Assembly: GCA_016710365.1 (NCBI GenBank)
Contig: JADJVW010000001.1
Span: forward strand, 310,001-374,000
Direction: 5' to 3'
Length of the DNA stretch: 64,000 nucleotides
Origin: Candidatus Caldilinea saccharophila
GTDB lineage: Bacteria > Chloroflexota > Anaerolineae > Caldilineales > Caldilineaceae
This document shows, one piece after another, positions 37,679-45,863 of the stretch. Every line of letters begins with the position of its first letter. Position 1 is the first letter of the stretch. The notes under the pieces are model-generated. The model searched no databases. It was not told the origin of the DNA and worked only from the letters and a program-made list of their open reading frames with translations. Both the position numbers and the translations under genes were made by a program.

Positions 37679-40303
37679 GTGGCTGCGGCAGTTCTTACAC
37701 GGCTTGAGCGCATTCTGGATCTCGAAGAAAAACAGGGGTGGCGCAACCGCGGCGTGATCGGCGGCCTGCAGGCCATGACCGAACGCTGGGCCAACGATGC
37801 GCGCAATGAGGATCTGGACGAACGCCAGATTGCCGCATTGGTCGATCTGATGCAGGTTTATGGCGCGGCCGCGCAGGACGAACGCGCCGACATTGCCGCC
37901 GCCCTCCGCCGCGCCGCGGCCGGCGATTTTGTGGCCACCCTTCCCCCCGAGACGCCGCTTGCCACAACGGAAGCCGATGAAGCAGCGCGCGAAGCAGAAG
38001 CCGACGACCTGCCGCCCCTCACCATCCCAGAAGGCGAAGTTGAAGAAATCGCCGCAGAGACGCCCGTTGCCGCCGTATCCTCGTCAGCGCCCGTGCGTCC
38101 AGTGATGTCTGCACCCGCGCCGGGGCTGGGCACGGTGTACACTTCGGAAGATAACGAAGAAGAGTTGACCATTCCGCCGCCGGAAGCGACGCACAAGGCG
38201 CAGGCGCGCATCGCCCGCCAGCAGCAGAAAGCGCGGCGCAATGCCAGCGACCTCGATGCGCGCGTCACTGTATTGTCCGGCGTCGGCGAGTCCACTGCCG
38301 AGCAACTGGCGCGCCTCGACATCACGCGGGTTGTCGACCTGCTGTGGCATCTACCTTCCCGGCATGACGACTACAGTCAGATGCGCACCATCTCCCAATT
38401 ACAGCCCGGCGAGCAAGTGACGATCATCGCCAACCTGTGGGATGTACGCGAGCGCAAGATCGGCGTCAACCGCAGCATGGTGCAGGCCATTCTGGGCGAC
38501 TCGACCGGGACGCTGCACGCGACCTGGTGGAACAAGTGGATCATCAAACAGCTCAAGCCTGGGACGACGCTGCGCTTTAGCGGCAAAGTCGGCCTGTACA
38601 TGGGGCAAAAGACGCTTGATAGCCCCGTTTTCGAGGATATTGACGATGAGCGCGTCGCTACGGGGCGTCTGTCGCCGGTCTATCGCCTGACCGAAGGCGT
38701 CAACAACAACCGGCTGCGCAATCTGATCTACGATGTGCTTGACGGCTACGCCTCGTCGGTGGACGACCCGCTGCCCGCGGCGATCCGTGAGGAATATGAC
38801 CTGCTGGAGTTACCCACCGCGCTGTGGCAGATGCATTTCCCCGAAGGTCAGCAGGAATTGGAGGACGCACGACGCCGGCTTGCCTTCGAGGAGTTGTTCT
38901 ACATTCAGCTTGGCGTCCAACAACGCCGCGCCGCGCTGCGCCAGGAAATCGCCACGCCGCTGCCGCTCAGCGACGACCTCCTCGCACAATTTCAGCAAAT
39001 TCTGCCTTTTGCCCTGACCGGCGCGCAGCAGCGCGTCATCGATGAAATTCGGCTCGACCTGGCGCGCAGCACGCCGATGGCGCGGCTGTTGCAGGGCGAT
39101 GTCGGCAGCGGCAAGACCGTGGTGGCCGCCGCGGCGATGTGGGCGGCGGTGGCGCACGGCAACCAGTCGGCCATGCTGGCGCCGACGCAGATTCTCGCCG
39201 AGCAACATTACCGCGGCATCAGCCAGTTGCTGGGCCAGTTGACGCGCCCCGATGGCGCGCCGGTCAACGTGGCGCTGCTCACCGGCCGCGTCACGGGTCA
39301 GACGCGTGAAGAGGTGCTGGCCGGGCTGGCCGACGGCAGCATCGATATTATGGTCGGCACCACAGCGTTGATCCAGGAAGGCGTCGAGTTTACCAACCTG
39401 GGGCTGATCATCGTGGACGAGCAACATCGTTTTGGCGTCGAGCAGCGCGGTGCGTTGCGCACCCGCAGCAGCAACCAGCCCCATCTGCTCGTCATGAGCG
39501 CCACGCCGATCCCGCGCAGCCTGGCGTTGACCGTTTATGGCGACCTGGACGTCAGCCGCATCGACGAGATGCCGCCGGGACGCACGCCGGTCAAGACCAA
39601 GCGTTTCACGCCGGCGGAGCGCGAACGGCTCTACAGCTTTATCCGTCGCGAAGTCGAGGCCGGCCGTCAGGCGTATATTATCTACCCGCTGGTTGAAGAG
39701 AGCGACAAGCTCGACGTGGGCGCAGCCGTGGACGAACACAAACGGCTGCAAGGCGAGGTCTTCCCCGAGCTCAGTCTGGGGCTGTTGCACGGTCGTCTGA
39801 CCGGTGGTGAAAAAGACCAGGTCATGCGCGATTTTGCCGAAGGCCGCCATACGGTGCTGGTCAGCACGACGGTCATCGAGGTTGGCATTGATGTGCCCAA
39901 CGCCACGATGATCCTGATTGAGGACGCCGAGCGCTTTGGGCTGGCCCAACTTCACCAGTTGCGCGGGCGCGTGGGACGCGGCGAACAGGCCAGCTACTGC
40001 GCGCTCGTCAGCCGCGCCGAATCGCCCGACGCGCGCGCCCGGCTCGACATCCTGACGGAAACCAACGACGGTTTCGTGCTGGCCGAAAAGGATCTGGAAC
40101 TGCGCGGTCCCGGCGACTTCTTTGGCACGCGCCAGAGCGGTCTGCCCGACCTGCGCGTGGCCCATCTCACCGACACGGCCACCATCATCCTGGCGCGCGA
40201 GGCCGCGCAGAAAATCTTTGCCGAAGACGCCACATTGGCATCCTATCCCGTGTTACGAAGCCGGATCGAACATTTTTGGCGCGGCCACGGCGATGTGAAC
40301 TAG
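37679..40303 (+). CDS. recG: ATP-dependent DNA helicase RecG
   Basis: RecG reverses stalled forks and branch-migrates Holliday junctions. A GTG start at 37679 sits 3 bases after the fakB stop. The protein has 874 residues, about 180 more than E. coli RecG. The extra N-terminal 200 residues are acidic and Ala/Pro-rich, then the wedge domain (ITRVVDLLWHLPSRHDDYSQ) follows. Helicase motifs are Walker A GDVGSGKT, DEQHRFG (motif II), SATPIPRSL, and the C-terminal QLRGRVGRGEQASYC. Everything is intact with no frameshift. Confidence 0.95.
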   Translation: MAAAVLTRLERILDLEEKQGWRNRGVIGGLQAMTERWANDARNEDLDERQIAALVDLMQVYGAAAQDERADIAAALRRAAAGDFVATLPPETPLATTEADEAAREAEADDLPPLTIPEGEVEEIAAETPVAAVSSSAPVRPVMSAPAPGLGTVYTSEDNEEELTIPPPEATHKAQARIARQQQKARRNASDLDARVTVLSGVGESTAEQLARLDITRVVDLLWHLPSRHDDYSQMRTISQLQPGEQVTIIANLWDVRERKIGVNRSMVQAILGDSTGTLHATWWNKWIIKQLKPGTTLRFSGKVGLYMGQKTLDSPVFEDIDDERVATGRLSPVYRLTEGVNNNRLRNLIYDVLDGYASSVDDPLPAAIREEYDLLELPTALWQMHFPEGQQELEDARRRLAFEELFYIQLGVQQRRAALRQEIATPLPLSDDLLAQFQQILPFALTGAQQRVIDEIRLDLARSTPMARLLQGDVGSGKTVVAAAAMWAAVAHGNQSAMLAPTQILAEQHYRGISQLLGQLTRPDGAPVNVALLTGRVTGQTREEVLAGLADGSIDIMVGTTALIQEGVEFTNLGLIIVDEQHRFGVEQRGALRTRSSNQPHLLVMSATPIPRSLALTVYGDLDVSRIDEMPPGRTPVKTKRFTPAERERLYSFIRREVEAGRQAYIIYPLVEESDKLDVGAAVDEHKRLQGEVFPELSLGLLHGRLTGGEKDQVMRDFAEGRHTVLVSTTVIEVGIDVPNATMILIEDAERFGLAQLHQLRGRVGRGEQASYCALVSRAESPDARARLDILTETNDGFVLAEKDLELRGPGDFFGTRQSGLPDLRVAHLTDTATIILAREAAQKIFAEDATLASYPVLRSRIEHFWRGHGDVN

Positions 40304-40424
40304 GGGTTGCGAGGGGCGAGTTGCGAGGGACGCTGCCCATGCAAGCAACAAACGCTCATCACCCTTTGAATGGTTCAAAGTCTACCCACCCATACAAACC
40401 TCTGCACAGGCAAGGGAGTTGAGC

Positions 40425-40952
40425 ATGGAAGAACAAAAGCGACCACTCATAGCGATTCTAGGCCCGATTCTGGGCGTTTTCCTTTTTGGATATGTTTTCT
40501 GGGCTGGGGCGAACTTTCTACAAGCGGGCCAACTTGAACTGAAAGAGGCGGCCATCGAACAGGCCGATGCAGAAGCTGCCGCCGCAGCCGCAGAAGCCAG
40601 CGCCGCGGTCACAGACACGGCGGCGGTCACAGATACGGCGGCGGTCACAGATACGGCGGCGGTCACAGACACGGCTGCAGTCACAGATACGGCTGCGGTC
40701 ACAGATACGGCTGCGGTTACGGACACGGCGGCGGTCACAGACACGGCGGCGGTCACAGACACGGCGGCGGTCACAGACACGGCTGCGGTCACGGACACGG
40801 CGGCGGTCACGGATACGGCTGCGGTCACAGATACGGCGGCGGTTACGGACACTGTCGAGGCAAGTCCAGTAGTAACCGACACCGTCGCCCCGGCTGTCGA
40901 AGCATCCCCGACGCTCACTGAAACTGAGACGGTGACCGGAAGCGTGCAGTGA
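40425..40952 (+). CDS. Membrane protein with 14 AAVTDT repeats
   Basis: A 175-residue protein: one membrane segment (LIAILGPILGVFLFGYVFWAG), a helix, then a stretch of 14 consecutive AAVTDT hexapeptides from about residue 62 to 145 and a Pro/Thr-rich end (VEASPVV, PAVEASPTL). The hexapeptide is encoded by an 18-base tandem unit with few silent changes. The start is ATG 40425 with GGGAG upstream. No enzyme motif is present. A stalk, spacer or surface role is inference. The antisense frame is also open because of the repeat. Confidence 0.75.
   Translation: MEEQKRPLIAILGPILGVFLFGYVFWAGANFLQAGQLELKEAAIEQADAEAAAAAAEASAAVTDTAAVTDTAAVTDTAAVTDTAAVTDTAAVTDTAAVTDTAAVTDTAAVTDTAAVTDTAAVTDTAAVTDTAAVTDTAAVTDTVEASPVVTDTVAPAVEASPTLTETETVTGSVQ
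40607..40858. repeat. 14 tandem copies of an 18-base unit
   Basis: The unit is GCGGCGGTCACAGACACG with C/T and A/G silent variants. The number of copies is 14 and the copy number is likely to vary between strains or to be misassembled. Confidence 0.85.
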
Positions 40953-41025
40953 ACTGAAACTCACGAAAGCCACTATCCAGACGAATATACGGTAGCCGCC
41001 ATGGGCGCGGCGCGAAGAAGCCGAG

Positions 41026-41048
41026 CTTTTTGAAAAAGCTCGGCTTCT
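41026..41048. terminator. Hairpin between convergent genes
   Basis: GAAGCCGAGCTTTTT and AAAGCTCGGCTTC form a stem around GAA, between the AAVTDT gene (plus) and the LacI gene (minus). No T-tract follows, so the activity is less certain. Confidence 0.6.
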
Positions 41049-41081
41049 GGTTGCTTGTCCAAAGGATCATCTTTAACCGGC

Positions 41082-42119
41082 TTATTGCTTGCCCCGGCTG
41101 CTTTCACGCACGACGAGCGTGGGCTGAAGCAACCCGCTATCCGCTTGCTCACTCGCCGGCGCATCAGTGACCGGAGCAATTAGGGCGATCAGCTTTTCGA
41201 CCGAAAGCCTGCCCAATTCTATCACTTGCTGATGGATGGTGGTCAAGCGCGGCTGGGTAAAGGCAGCTTCGGGAATATCGTCGTAACCAACGACGGCGAG
41301 ATCATCCGGCACGCGCAGGTTCAGATCGCTTGCCGCACGCAGCGCACCAAATGCCATCTGGTCGTTCGCAACAAAAACGGCGTCCATTTCAGGGAAGCTT
41401 GATTTTAATGCATAGAGGGCGCGCTCGCCGCTTTGTGGGGTCCAGTCCCCGATCGCAATTTGGCGCGGCTCGGGCTGCTTTCCAGCCTTTTGCAGAGCGG
41501 TTTCCCACCCTTGTTTACGCATTTCGGCAGCATACCATGCGGTCGGGCCGGCAATCAGACCGATGTGCTGGAAGCCTCCAGCCAGAAGGTGATCGGTGGC
41601 GATATGGCCGCCATATCGATTATCGATGTCGACTCCCACCAAACCAGGCCAGATTCGATGGTTCAAGAAAACCACCGGCGTGGGCAGTTCGTCGGCAATG
41701 GTGCGCCACCAGGCGCGATTGCACCCAATCTCTGGCGCCGCCCAGATGATGCCCTCCACCTGATGCGTGATGAGATTGGCCACCACCGACTCAACCTCGC
41801 GCATTGCAGGCTCATGGATCAAGCTCAGGATCAGTGCATAGCCACACTCGGCAGCTTCTTGCTCAATCCCGACTAACGTGCGAGACGGGCCAAAGAACTC
41901 CAGGCCAGACGCGATGACGCCGATCGTTTTGCTGCTGCGGCTGACGAGACCGCGCGCCAGACGATTAGGTCGATAACCCATTTCTGCAACAATGCGCAGG
42001 ACGCGCTGCCGCGTTTGCGCGGCAACAGGCCGATTTTCTGTCAATACATTGGAAACTGTGCTGACAGAGACCTGCGCACGCTTGGCGACGTCAACGATCG
42101 TTGGTTGTCTGAAAGCCAT
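41082..42119 (-). CDS. LacI family transcriptional regulator
   Basis: A 345-residue repressor with the LacI HTH at the start (PTIVDVAKRAQVSVSTVSNV) and a periplasmic-binding-protein-like effector domain (IGVIASGLEFF, VVGYDDIPEAAFTQPRLTTI). It is divergent from the sugar ABC operon, and two palindromes AAAACGTTTT lie between them, as expected for an autoregulated local repressor. The effector is probably the sugar imported by the next genes. A 300-base gap separates its start from the operators. Confidence 0.93.
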   Translation of the reverse strand: MAFRQPTIVDVAKRAQVSVSTVSNVLTENRPVAAQTRQRVLRIVAEMGYRPNRLARGLVSRSSKTIGVIASGLEFFGPSRTLVGIEQEAAECGYALILSLIHEPAMREVESVVANLITHQVEGIIWAAPEIGCNRAWWRTIADELPTPVVFLNHRIWPGLVGVDIDNRYGGHIATDHLLAGGFQHIGLIAGPTAWYAAEMRKQGWETALQKAGKQPEPRQIAIGDWTPQSGERALYALKSSFPEMDAVFVANDQMAFGALRAASDLNLRVPDDLAVVGYDDIPEAAFTQPRLTTIHQQVIELGRLSVEKLIALIAPVTDAPASEQADSGLLQPTLVVRESSRGKQ

Positions 42120-42206
42120 ATCATATCCTCATTCACTCAGCGCTCACCCCGGAAATGGGCGATTGCCCCACGAAGGATTACAGATTTGGCGATTTGGCGC
42201 TGCCTA

Positions 42207-42258
42207 TTGACACGTAAAACGTTTTTGTGATACGCTATTGCCGCATAAAACGTTTTAT
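42207..42258 (+). promoter_or_regulatory. Sugar operon promoter with two LacI-type operators
   Basis: TTGACA at 42207-42212 has an 18-base gap to TACGCT at 42231-42236. The operators AAAACGTTTT lie at 42216-42225 (inside the promoter) and 42247-42256 (just downstream), centre to centre 31 bases, three helical turns. The second is extended to the perfect palindrome ATAAAACGTTTTAT. Confidence 0.75.
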
Positions 42259-42473
42259 ACGATTGTAATCGTTCTTTCCCTGTTCTGTCAACAGCATCGC
42301 AGTTTCTCTCTTGCTTGTGCGTTAAGACGCCCAATGACCGGCGAGCATTTTTGACCGCTTGCCTATGCGGTGGTGAGCGCTCCTGCATGAAAAAGCTGCG
42401 TGAGGTTGAGAAGTTGTTTTCACCAGACGAGCGTAGTTCTCATCATTTCTAGACCATCAAACACAAGGAGCCA

Positions 42474-43844
42474 ATGCAAATGATGCAATTCAGAGCTAAC
42501 CACAACCGCGCCGCGTTCAATCTGCTGGTGGTCGCCGCCATGCTGATCGCCCTGCTGGCGGCCTGTGCGCCAGCGGCGCCGGCGGGCGAAGACGCTGCGG
42601 CAGGCGGACAGGCGCAAGACGCCCAGACCACTATCACGGTGTGGGGCTGGCCGGCAGCCGATGTGGCTTATCAGTCGTTCGTGGCTGACTTCGAGGCAGC
42701 CCATCCAGAGATCAAACTCGACATCCAGATGATGCCCAGCGCCGACGAACACGACAAGCTGCTGGCCTCATTGGCGGCCGGCGCCGGCGCGCCCGACGTC
42801 GCCATGATCGAAATCAACTTTATCGACAAATTTGTCGCTAAGGGTGGGTTGGTCGATCTGCTGCAAGAGCCATTCAACGCCGGGCAATACGAAAAGGAAA
42901 TGGTCCCCTACAAATGGGCGCAGGCGACCACACCGGACGGGCGTCTCGTAGCGTTTCCCTGGGATATCGGCCCGGCGACCTTCTTCTATCGCCGCGACCT
43001 GTTCGAGCAGGCGGGCCTGCCTTCGGACCCGGAAAGCGTCGCCGAACTGACCTCGACGTGGCCGGGCTTTCTCGATGTTGCCAAGAAGCTCACCAACCCG
43101 GATGAGCAACGCTGGGCCATCGGCAGCGCCAGTGACGTCGTTTACTCCAACTTTGCGCATCGCAATCTCTTCGATGCGGACTGGAACTGCGCCGTCAACA
43201 GCGAACGCGCCGTGCAACTGTTGACCTATGCTCAGGACATGCGCGCGGCTGGCGTCGATGCCAAGGTCAGCAACTGGTCGGCCGAGTGGCAGACGATGCT
43301 GGGCAGCGATTCGATCGCCATGCAGTATGGCGGCGCCTGGTTTGGCGGCTTCCTGAAGGGCTGGCTGCAGCCGGAAGGCGCGGAGTGGGAAGGCAAATGG
43401 GGCATCTTCGAGGTGCCGGAAGATCCAGGCCAGAATTGGGGCGGGTCGTTCCTGGCCATTCCTGAGCAGAGCGAGAACAAGGAAGCGGCCTGGACATTCA
43501 TTGAGTTTGCGCTCGCCCGCGCCGACTCGCAGAACAAAATGTTTGCGGCGGTGGATTACTTCCCGGCTTACATCCCGGCTTTCGACGACCCAATGTACCA
43601 GGAAGCTGATCCCTTCTTTGGCGGGCAGCAAACCCGCGCCATGTGGGTGGACATCGCCGCCAACAAGATTCAGCCGTTTATCACGACGCCGATGGATGCA
43701 CAGGCCGAGCAGATTTTCATGTCCTATGTAAACAAGGCGCTCGACCAGGGACTTGACCCACAGACCACCCTGGATGAAGCCTGCATCGAGATCGAGCAGC
43801 AGACCGCGCCCGACAAGGAAGAAGCGCTCAAGCTACGCCAGTAA
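42474..43844 (+). CDS. ABC transporter sugar-binding lipoprotein
   Basis: A 456-residue extracellular solute-binding protein, family 1. The signal peptide ends in the lipobox LLAAC (residue 32), then TITVWGWPAADVAYQSFVAD opens the mature fold. It binds the sugar for the following two permeases. AAGGAG lies 3 bases before ATG 42474 and 9 bases before ATG 42480, so the later start is equally likely. The last helix and gap fit the SBP1 family. Confidence 0.92.
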   Translation: MQMMQFRANHNRAAFNLLVVAAMLIALLAACAPAAPAGEDAAAGGQAQDAQTTITVWGWPAADVAYQSFVADFEAAHPEIKLDIQMMPSADEHDKLLASLAAGAGAPDVAMIEINFIDKFVAKGGLVDLLQEPFNAGQYEKEMVPYKWAQATTPDGRLVAFPWDIGPATFFYRRDLFEQAGLPSDPESVAELTSTWPGFLDVAKKLTNPDEQRWAIGSASDVVYSNFAHRNLFDADWNCAVNSERAVQLLTYAQDMRAAGVDAKVSNWSAEWQTMLGSDSIAMQYGGAWFGGFLKGWLQPEGAEWEGKWGIFEVPEDPGQNWGGSFLAIPEQSENKEAAWTFIEFALARADSQNKMFAAVDYFPAYIPAFDDPMYQEADPFFGGQQTRAMWVDIAANKIQPFITTPMDAQAEQIFMSYVNKALDQGLDPQTTLDEACIEIEQQTAPDKEEALKLRQ

Positions 43845-43917
43845 GGGAAGATACCGTGACGCGTGGTGGGAGGCGACAGGCGTTGTCTCCCACCACGTGT
43901 AGAGCAGGAGAACATCG

Positions 43918-44862
43918 ATGAGCCAACTGGCAACGGCTGACGCCACCCCACTGACAACCCGGCGCAAACCCTCGTTGTGGCGTGAAATGCAGCGAAACTG
44001 GGTGGCCTACGCGTATATTTCGCCCTTTTTTATCCTGTTTGCGATCTTTGGTGCGTTTCCCATCCTTTACTCCTTTGTTCTGAGCTTTCAGCAATGGAAT
44101 GGCATCAGCGCGGCGCAGTGGATCGGCCTCGAAAATTATGTGCGTTTGTTCGAGGATCGACTCTTCTGGCTGGCAATGTGGAACACCATCTTTATCGGCG
44201 TGATCGCCCACATTCCGATTCTGGGCGGCGCGATGGTGCTGGCCTTTATCATCAACTCGGCGGCGGTGCGCTTCAAGCATTTCTACCGCAGCGCGTACTT
44301 CCTGCCGGTGGTGACGTCGCCGGTTGCGGTGTCGCTGGTCTTCAGCACCCTCTACGGCGTGCGCTTTGGGCTGATCAACTGGCTGCTGACCACGCTCGGC
44401 ATGTCGCCGGTCGATTGGTGGGGCGGCAGTGGCGAATGGATCAAGCCAGCGATCATCATTTTGTTTGTCTGGCGCTGGCTGGGCTGGAACATGATCATCT
44501 ACCTGGCGGGTCTGCAAGGCATCAACCCTGAGCTGTACGAAGTGGCCGCGATCGACGGCGCCAATCTGAGTCAGGTTTTCTTCAGGATCACGCTGCCGCT
44601 GATGCGCCCGATCATTTTGTTCACCCTCGTCCTGTCGACGGTAGGGGCGATGACTCTCTTTGACGAACCCTATCTGTTGGTGGGCGTCACCGGCGGCACG
44701 AACAACGCTGGTCTCACCATCGCCATGTATCTCTACGACCGCGGCTTTAAGTTCGCCCACTTTGGCTATGCATCGGCCATGGCTTATGTGGTATCAGCCA
44801 TTATCGTGGCCGTGTCTGTTCTGAATATTCGCTTCTTCGGAAGCAGCAACACGGAGGCTTGA
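43918..44862 (+). CDS. Sugar ABC transporter permease (MalF-like)
   Basis: A 314-residue integral membrane protein with six helices. The EAA loop that contacts the ATPase reads YEVAAIDGANLSQVFFRITLPLM near residue 210. AGGAGA precedes the ATG. It lies 73 bases after the binding protein and directly before the second permease. No ATPase gene is in the operon, so a shared MsmX-type ATPase encoded elsewhere is likely. Confidence 0.93.
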   Translation: MSQLATADATPLTTRRKPSLWREMQRNWVAYAYISPFFILFAIFGAFPILYSFVLSFQQWNGISAAQWIGLENYVRLFEDRLFWLAMWNTIFIGVIAHIPILGGAMVLAFIINSAAVRFKHFYRSAYFLPVVTSPVAVSLVFSTLYGVRFGLINWLLTTLGMSPVDWWGGSGEWIKPAIIILFVWRWLGWNMIIYLAGLQGINPELYEVAAIDGANLSQVFFRITLPLMRPIILFTLVLSTVGAMTLFDEPYLLVGVTGGTNNAGLTIAMYLYDRGFKFAHFGYASAMAYVVSAIIVAVSVLNIRFFGSSNTEA

Positions 44863-44869
44863 GACGGCG

Positions 44870-45777
44870 ATGGCTTCATCTGAAACAACTGCGTTGGCAG
44901 AAGCGTCCAGGACGGGCAGCGTGACGGTGCATCAGAAACGACGCTGGCAGCCGATAGCGCGCAGTGTCTTTTTCAACTTTCTATTGTTGATCGGCGCGTT
45001 CCTCTCGGCCTTTCCGTTTTACTGGATGTTCGTGCTTGCGACCCAGAGCACCCAACAAATTTTCAGTTGGCCGCCCCAGTTTGCACCGGGCGATAGCCTG
45101 CTGTCCAATTATGAAAACATGTTTACCATTATTCCTTTTTGGCGTAACTTTATGAACAGCGTTTTTGTCGGCGTTACCCACACCGCGATGGCGCTGCTCT
45201 TCTGCTCGATGGGCGGCTATGCCTTCGCCATGTATCGCTTTCCAGGGCGCAACTGGCTCTTTGCACTCCTGCTGGCCACGATGATGATCCCGTGGATGGC
45301 CGGCATCGTGCCGTGGTTTATCCTGATCAGCAAGTGGTTGCATTGGATCAACCGCTACGAAGCCCTGATTATCCCCGGCGCGGCCAGCGCGTTTGGCATC
45401 TTCTGGATGCGCCAATACGTGCAAGAGTCGATCCCCACCGAGCTGCTCGACGCGGCGCGCATCGACGGCTGTCACGAATTCTCGATTTTCTTTCGGATCG
45501 TTGCCCCGCTGCTGACGCCTGCCTTCGCGCGCTGGGCATCATGATCTTCATCGGCAACTGGAACGCCTTTCTGGGGCCACTGCTGGTGATTCAGGAGAAG
45601 ACGATGTACACCTTGCCGGTGGCGCTTTCCCTGCTGCGCCAGGACCCGCGGCGCGGATTCGATGCGGGCGTGCTGATGCTGGGCACCTCGCTGGCGACGC
45701 TGCCGATGCTGATCGTGTTTCTCATGGCGACGCGCCGCTTTATGGCCGGCCTGACGATCGGCGCCATCAAAGGGTAA
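44870..45777 (+). CDS. Sugar ABC transporter permease (MalG-like), one frameshift
   Basis: A six-helix permease. The EAA loop is ELLDAARIDGCHEFSIFFRI, with the frame breaking a few residues later. A missing C near 45525 (GCCTTCGCGCG) separates VAPLLTPA from LRALGIMIFIGNWNAFLGPL. Joined length is about 302. The protein ends ATRRFMAGLTIGAIKG, a normal MalG-family C-terminus. It is the second membrane subunit of the sugar importer. Confidence 0.9.
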
Positions 45778-45863
45778 ATCTTTCGGGTGTCATTGCGCTC
45801 AGGTGTGCAGTCTGGCTGCGCGCTGCTGACAATGCGCGCCCAATAAAATTTGGAGGAGTGCTT

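Noticed and set aside
40382..40918. Antisense frame (178 codons) opposite the AAVTDT repeats
   Set aside because: The 18-base repeat is open on both strands. The plus frame has a membrane helix and a ribosome binding site, the minus frame has neither.
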